Of a stretch of 16,486 nucleotides of DNA, positions 13,460 to 16,486 are shown piece by piece (position 1 is the stretch's first letter; each line of letters starts with the position of its first letter). The position numbers and the translations under genes are program-made. Source of the stretch: Candidatus Gastranaerophilales bacterium (GTDB taxonomy: Bacteria; Cyanobacteriota; Vampirovibrionia; Gastranaerophilales; Gastranaerophilaceae); the NCBI GenBank assembly GCA_003150395.1, contig QAMI01000008.1:1-16486 (forward strand), read 5' to 3'. The notes below the pieces were generated by a model that was not told the origin of the DNA, ran no database searches, and worked only from the letters and a program-made list of their open reading frames with translations.

Positions 13460-14149
13460 TTGTCAGAGTTTACGGTTGGTCACATTTGTAAGAGTAAATT
13501 TTTTAAAGGGATTTCCTTATTGGAATTTATTTTAACAATGGGTATTATTGGTGTTGTTGCATCTTTAACATATACTAGTCTTCAGCAGCGTGCGGAAGAG
13601 CAGAAAAGTATTGCTGCGATTAGAAAGATTTATTCTGTTCTTTCGCAGGTCACTCTGTTTGTTATAAAAGACCATGATTCATCTGTAAACTGGGATTTGG
13701 AAGGTTATTCGCATGAAGCTTCTGAAAAGGCTTTTAACTATTACAAACCATATTTCAGAACACTGCGTGTTTGTGCTAATGATCCTGGCTGCTGGCGCTA
13801 TCCGTCATGGTTTTTGAGCGGCAGACCTTATCTTAAAGAAACAGAATTTTATAATTATATGTTTACACTTGCTGACGGCATGAACGTAATTATTAACGTT
13901 TATCCTCCGGAAGTTGTAATAAGAGATTTCGGAGTGAACGTTGACAGGCCGACAGTTGTATTTCTTGCGGATTTGAACGGTGATAATCCGCCGAACACAA
14001 TGGGAAAAGATATTTTTGCGTTTGTCTTGAAAGAAGATGTTATTGTCCCGAGCGGTATGGATGATTCATACACCTGTAATGTAAAAAGTACCGGCTTAAC
14101 TTGTACTTCAAGAGTTATCAATGATAATTACGAGTTCAAATATTTTTAA
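13460..14149 (+). CDS. Type IV pilin-like (pseudopilin) protein, TTG start
   Basis: 229 residues. The TTG at 13460 is chosen because AGGAGA lies seven bases upstream and no in-frame ATG occurs before the leader motif. A 17-residue leader ends F-F-K-G17, the prepilin cut site, followed by I18-S-L-L-E22 and the hydrophobic helix F-I-L-T-M-G-I-I-G-V-V-A-S-L. After cleavage, E22 is the +5 glutamate needed for assembly. The globular part has four cysteines (105, 111, 206, 215), spaced much as in the pilin-like protein at 2711. It also carries the shared D171-L-N-G...N-T-M-G-K-D184-I-F-A-F motif, likely a calcium- or loop-binding turn in the C-terminal beta sheet. It is convergent with the two-component regulator gene with a 20-bp gap and is probably a minor pilin. 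Confidence 0.9.
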   Translation: MSEFTVGHICKSKFFKGISLLEFILTMGIIGVVASLTYTSLQQRAEEQKSIAAIRKIYSVLSQVTLFVIKDHDSSVNWDLEGYSHEASEKAFNYYKPYFRTLRVCANDPGCWRYPSWFLSGRPYLKETEFYNYMFTLADGMNVIINVYPPEVVIRDFGVNVDRPTVVFLADLNGDNPPNTMGKDIFAFVLKEDVIVPSGMDDSYTCNVKSTGLTCTSRVINDNYEFKYF

Positions 14150-14169
14150 AATTTTGCTGGCTCAATTAA

Positions 14170-15468
14170 TCATCTGAAATTAACTTCATCAACAAAAAAT
14201 TTAACCCATTTGATAAGATTTGAAAGTTCGTAAGGCTTTGGTAGATATAAGTCTGCGCCACAATTTAAAATAAGTTCTTTATCATGAAGAATTGAAGTTA
14301 CAATAAGTTTTGTATTTGAAAATTCAGAATCCTCGCGTAAAGCTTTGCATAAATCAAGACCTTCCAAACTGTCTGCACTTCCCGCATCAAGAATTATAAC
14401 GGCTGGCAGTTCCCTGACTTGTTCAAACGTGGAAGCTGTTAAAACGTCATACCCCTGAAGTTCCAGAATAGTTTTCAATAAAATATTCATAGCTTCATCA
14501 GGCTCGATTATCACAACTTTATTGTTATATGCTTTTTCTGCAATTGCGTCTTGTCCTGAGATTTTTGCTCGTTCAATCAGGTAATTTGACCTGTCAGGGA
14601 GGTCTGCAAGGTCGTGAATGCTGATTAACGAGGCAAAAAGCTGTTTTGTATCACTAAACTTTTGAAATTCATTTGTAACTATTCCAATTGTTGTGTGCAC
14701 AAAGTTTGAACGCCTTCCGGCAAGGTCATCTCCGTTCATAATTATATAACCGCGTTCCCTGTCTTGCAGTGAATAGAATTTTTTAGCGACGGCGTCAAAA
14801 GCAAAAACTAAAAAGTTTGCGATTTTTTCTGCTTTCAAAGGATTTGTAATAATTAAAAACTCATTCTCTGAAATCTCGCCTAAATAATCATCTTCATTTA
14901 ACGAAGACTGCATAATCGCGCAATATGTCTGAATAAGTTTGTCTGATGCAAGTTCCGTATAATTTTCGCGGTAATTTTTAAAGTTTTCAATGCTAATAAA
15001 AAGACATCCCCACTGCTCCTTTGCCGTCAAAATTCTTTTTAAAGCCCGCATTGAGTAATTTTTATTTGGCAAAAGCCTTTTAGCATCAAGATTTGATTCA
15101 AATTCGCGTCGAAGGTGAGCCTTCATACGCATTATGAATTCTTCATTGTTAACCGGCTCGCTCAAAAAATCATCAGCGCCGCAAGATAATACGTTTAATC
15201 TGTCCTGAAGCTCAGCTGATTTTGAAAGCGCAACAATCACAGGGCGCATGTTATATGTAAGTGCTCTGATTTTTTTGCAAAAATCTCCCAAATTCTCGTC
15301 AATGCTGTCCGATACTATAATTAAATCCGGTTCTTTGTCTTGTATTAGTTTCATTGCAGAAATTAAATTTTTGCTGATAATTACTGACGAAATCTCATTT
15401 TCAAGAAGTTTTTTGTATTTAACCGAAAGTTCGCGGCGTTTGTCTATTATTAATGTTACAGATTGCAT
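14170..15468 (-). CDS. Response regulator with REC - degenerate GGDEF - REC architecture
   Basis: 432 residues, no membrane segment. REC1 (about 1-120) looks non-phosphorylatable. Ser53 sits where the acceptor Asp is expected in P-D-L-I-I-V-S, with an Asp one residue later, and the conserved Lys is replaced by Glu104 (F-L-S-E-P). The middle domain (about 150-312) has a GGDEF fold pattern (C-L-F-I-S-I-E-N-F-K-N-Y) but S-E-N-E-F (200-204) instead of G-G-D-E-F and no R-x-x-D I-site, so cyclic-di-GMP synthesis is unlikely. REC2 (about 317-430) is complete: E322/D324, acceptor D361, T391, K411. It probably receives phosphate at D361 from the kinase just upstream, whose gene overlaps by 13 bp; GAGG lies inside that gene ahead of this ATG. 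Output is by protein interaction, as no DNA-binding domain is present. Confidence 0.9.
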   Translation of the reverse strand: MQSVTLIIDKRRELSVKYKKLLENEISSVIISKNLISAMKLIQDKEPDLIIVSDSIDENLGDFCKKIRALTYNMRPVIVALSKSAELQDRLNVLSCGADDFLSEPVNNEEFIMRMKAHLRREFESNLDAKRLLPNKNYSMRALKRILTAKEQWGCLFISIENFKNYRENYTELASDKLIQTYCAIMQSSLNEDDYLGEISENEFLIITNPLKAEKIANFLVFAFDAVAKKFYSLQDRERGYIIMNGDDLAGRRSNFVHTTIGIVTNEFQKFSDTKQLFASLISIHDLADLPDRSNYLIERAKISGQDAIAEKAYNNKVVIIEPDEAMNILLKTILELQGYDVLTASTFEQVRELPAVIILDAGSADSLEGLDLCKALREDSEFSNTKLIVTSILHDKELILNCGADLYLPKPYELSNLIKWVKFFVDEVNFR

Positions 15469-16202
15469 TTGGCCCTCGCTTGTTTTTCAAGGTTGGCGGC
15501 CGGCATCAAAACCTCAAATGTCGTTAAAAATTTACCGTTTTCAATAGCCTTTGAAGTTACAGAAATTTTTCCGCTCATTTTTTCAACAAGATTCTTCGTA
15601 ATGTAAAGACCAAGCCCGCTTCCTTGAACTTTTCTTGTCAGCGGGTTGTCGATACGCGAGAATTTTGTAAAAATCCGCTCGTAATCTTCTTCTTTTATCT
15701 CAATGCCCTTGTTTGAGACTTTTATTGCAACGAATTCGCAATCCGTGCAAAATCCTGTTTCAATTTTTACCGAGGAAGCTTCCTCCCCATATTTTGCTGC
15801 GTTCTCAATCAGATTTGTCATAACCTGCTGGAACTTATCTTTGTCAGCTAATATTGCAGGTGTTTTGGGATTAACATCTATTTCAAAGTTTTTATTAATA
15901 TATTGGGTCTTTAATATTGAAACTACGGTTTCTATAACGGATTTTACATTGACTTCACGTAATATAAGCATTTCTTTGCCACCAGAAAGCCTCGTCACAG
16001 AAAGCATGTTTTCAACAAGATTGATAAGCCTGTTTGATTGGTCTTCAATAATTTTTAAAAACTTTTTTTTGCTTTCATCATCAAGCTTGTCCCAAGACGC
16101 CAGCATTGTCTGTGAAAAACCTCTGATTGACGTAAGCGGCGTCCTAAGTTCATGACTTACTGTTGAAATAAAATCTTCATAATTCTTTTCAATCTCACTC
16201 AT
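15456..16202 (-). CDS. Sensor-less cytosolic histidine kinase
   Basis: 248 residues from the ATG at 16202. A longer frame opening at 16241 overlaps the -35 and -10 of a strong promoter, so I reject that start. The HisKA helix begins almost at once, with H17 in S-H-E-L-R-T-P-L, so there is no sensor or membrane domain. The HATPase domain has N-box N130-L-I-E-N134-A-A-K-Y, F-box F-T-K-F, and an intact G2 loop G-S-G-L-G-L (194-199). The G1 box reads V-S-N164-K-G-I-E-I with Asn for the usual Asp, a change tolerated in some kinases such as CusS. It likely takes its signal from a partner protein and phosphorylates REC2 of the overlapping regulator. The predicted transcription start coincides with the ATG, so the mRNA may be leaderless. 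Confidence 0.9.
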   Translation of the reverse strand: MSEIEKNYEDFISTVSHELRTPLTSIRGFSQTMLASWDKLDDESKKKFLKIIEDQSNRLINLVENMLSVTRLSGGKEMLILREVNVKSVIETVVSILKTQYINKNFEIDVNPKTPAILADKDKFQQVMTNLIENAAKYGEEASSVKIETGFCTDCEFVAIKVSNKGIEIKEEDYERIFTKFSRIDNPLTRKVQGSGLGLYITKNLVEKMSGKISVTSKAIENGKFLTTFEVLMPAANLEKQARAKCNL

Positions 16203-16208
16203 ACGCCT

Positions 16209-16236
16209 ATTATAACAAATTTTAGATAAATAGCAA
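16209..16236 (-). promoter_or_regulatory. Promoter of the kinase/REC-REC operon
   Basis: TTGCTA (16231-16236), a 16-bp spacer and a perfect TATAAT (16209-16214) on the minus strand. Six bases separate the -10 from the ATG at 16202, which puts the expected first transcribed base on the A of ATG. Confidence 0.65.
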
Positions 16237-16330
16237 TTCAAACATTTTTTCTTTAAACTACGCCAAATGGATGATATTTGAGGATTTTGTGAAAGTTTCG
16301 AATTTTAAGAGCCGTAAATAATTATATAGA

Positions 16331-16403
16331 TATGAAAAACGAAAGTTTTTCATACCTCCTCCCCAAGTCTGGTAGCCGTTCTTATTAAAGACGGCTTTTT
16401 TTT
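16331..16403 (+). ncRNA. Putative small RNA B: hairpin - CCUCCUCCCC - terminator
   Basis: A 10-bp perfect stem TATGAAAAAC / GTTTTTCATA (16331-16340, 16345-16354) closed by a GAAA tetraloop is followed at once by CCTCCTCCCC (16355-16364) and AAG. The terminator stem is AGCCGT (16374-16379) with ACGGCT (16391-16396), an inner CTT/AAG extension and T8 (16396-16403). Two stem-loops flanking an unpaired anti-Shine-Dalgarno core recall the layout of cyanobacterial Yfr1, whose core is CUCCUCAC-like. An AT-rich stretch (16315-16328) offers -10-like boxes but no clear -35. A 31-codon minus-strand ORF (16353 to 16258) with GGAGG before its ATG is a rival reading. The stretch 16242-16314 shows nothing else I can name. 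Confidence 0.5.
16374..16403 (+). terminator. Rho-independent terminator of small RNA B
   Basis: AGCCGTTCTT and AAGACGGCT pair through a one-base bulge around an ATTA loop, ending in eight T. The orientation is plus only; the minus strand has no T-run after the hairpin. Confidence 0.85.
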
Positions 16404-16405
16404 GT

Positions 16406-16415
16406 CCCCCCCCCC
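16406..16415 (+). repeat. Homopolymer C10 tract between terminator and promoter
   Basis: Ten consecutive C directly abutting the -35 box that follows, two bases after the T-run of the preceding terminator. Length changes would alter sequence just upstream of the promoter without changing its spacer. Confidence 0.9.
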
Positions 16416-16444
16416 TTGCGCGCATATAAAAAATAGTTTATAAT
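16416..16444 (+). promoter_or_regulatory. Promoter reading out of the right end of the window
   Basis: TTGCGC (16416-16421), a 17-bp spacer and a perfect TATAAT (16439-16444). The transcript would start near 16451 with GGCGCTATGACCGCC; the first ATG (16457) reaches a stop after five codons, so the product, perhaps an RNA or a later ORF, lies outside. Read on the minus strand, GGCG-7-CGCC followed by T6 could instead be a weak terminator for a gene entering from the right. Confidence 0.5.
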
Positions 16445-16486
16445 AAAAAAGGCGCTATGACCGCCCGCAATTGAGCATAAAAAAAA

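Noticed and set aside
16203..16241. Upstream ATG for the sensor-less kinase
   Set aside because: The added codons lie within the -35 and -10 elements of a strong promoter.
16258..16353. 31-codon minus-strand ORF with GGAGG just before its ATG
   Set aside because: Not fully excluded, but the other CUCCUCCC locus has no matching ORF, and the plus-strand stem-loops and terminator fit an RNA better.

Overview
The window is AT-rich (roughly 35% GC by eye) and looks chromosomal. It comes from a Gram-negative-type anaerobe or microaerophile. The best guess is the non-photosynthetic cyanobacterial sister lineage (Vampirovibrionia / Candidatus Gastranaerophilales). The reasons are two type IV pilin-like proteins with the F-T-[IL]-A-E-V-L-I-T-L-G-I-I-G style N-terminus, a rubrerythrin, an envelope AsmA/TamB-like protein and a BioC/BioG biotin route. 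No ribosomal or marker gene is present, so the taxonomy is inference (about 60% sure). Most genes have AGGAG-type Shine-Dalgarno (SD) sites, and clear TTGACA/TATAAT-like promoters are visible.

Layout. 1-2067 (minus): rubrerythrin followed by the N-terminal 478 codons of a membrane-anchored AsmA/TamB-like protein that runs off the left edge. 2261-2687: a 53-codon small gene and a convergent XRE regulator whose upstream region carries a perfect inverted repeat. 2711-3475 (plus): a type IV pilin-like protein with two successive prepilin-peptidase motifs. 3517-5680 (minus): a PAS histidine kinase with an eroded ATP site, overlapping a UgpC/MsmX-type sugar-ABC ATPase. 5844-6265: a small hypothetical gene, possibly coupled to an upstream mini-ORF. 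6274-6755 (minus): aroQ with its own promoter. 6791-7089: a putative small RNA ending in a strong terminator, then a promoter leading into a (TATGG)5 repeat. 7090-7695: an EF-hand protein. 7900-8151: an 83-residue hypothetical. 8358-9002 (minus): a TTG-started hypothetical. 9158-11745 (minus): bioF-bioG-bioC. 11887-13348: a long Ala/Ser/Gln-rich protein interrupted by a G12 tract. 13460-14149: a second pilin-like protein. 14170-16202 (minus): a sensor-less histidine kinase overlapping a REC-pseudoGGDEF-REC regulator. 16331-16444: a second putative small RNA, a C10 tract and a promoter firing out of the window.

How it fits together. BioC and BioG cap and uncap the malonyl/pimeloyl-ACP methyl ester, and BioF starts biotin ring assembly. 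AroQ serves the shikimate pathway and rubrerythrin handles peroxide. The two pilins share a cysteine pattern and a D-[VL]-N-G...G-x-D-x-F-x-F C-terminal motif and are probably paralogous pseudopilins.

The most unusual content is regulatory. Two unlinked intergenic loci share a CUCCUCCC(C)AAG core just ahead of a rho-independent terminator, which suggests a family of anti-Shine-Dalgarno small RNAs; one has an architecture reminiscent of cyanobacterial Yfr1. Three simple-sequence tracts (G12, C10 and (TATGG)5) sit where slippage could switch a reading frame or alter a transcript leader. These are inferences from sequence alone.
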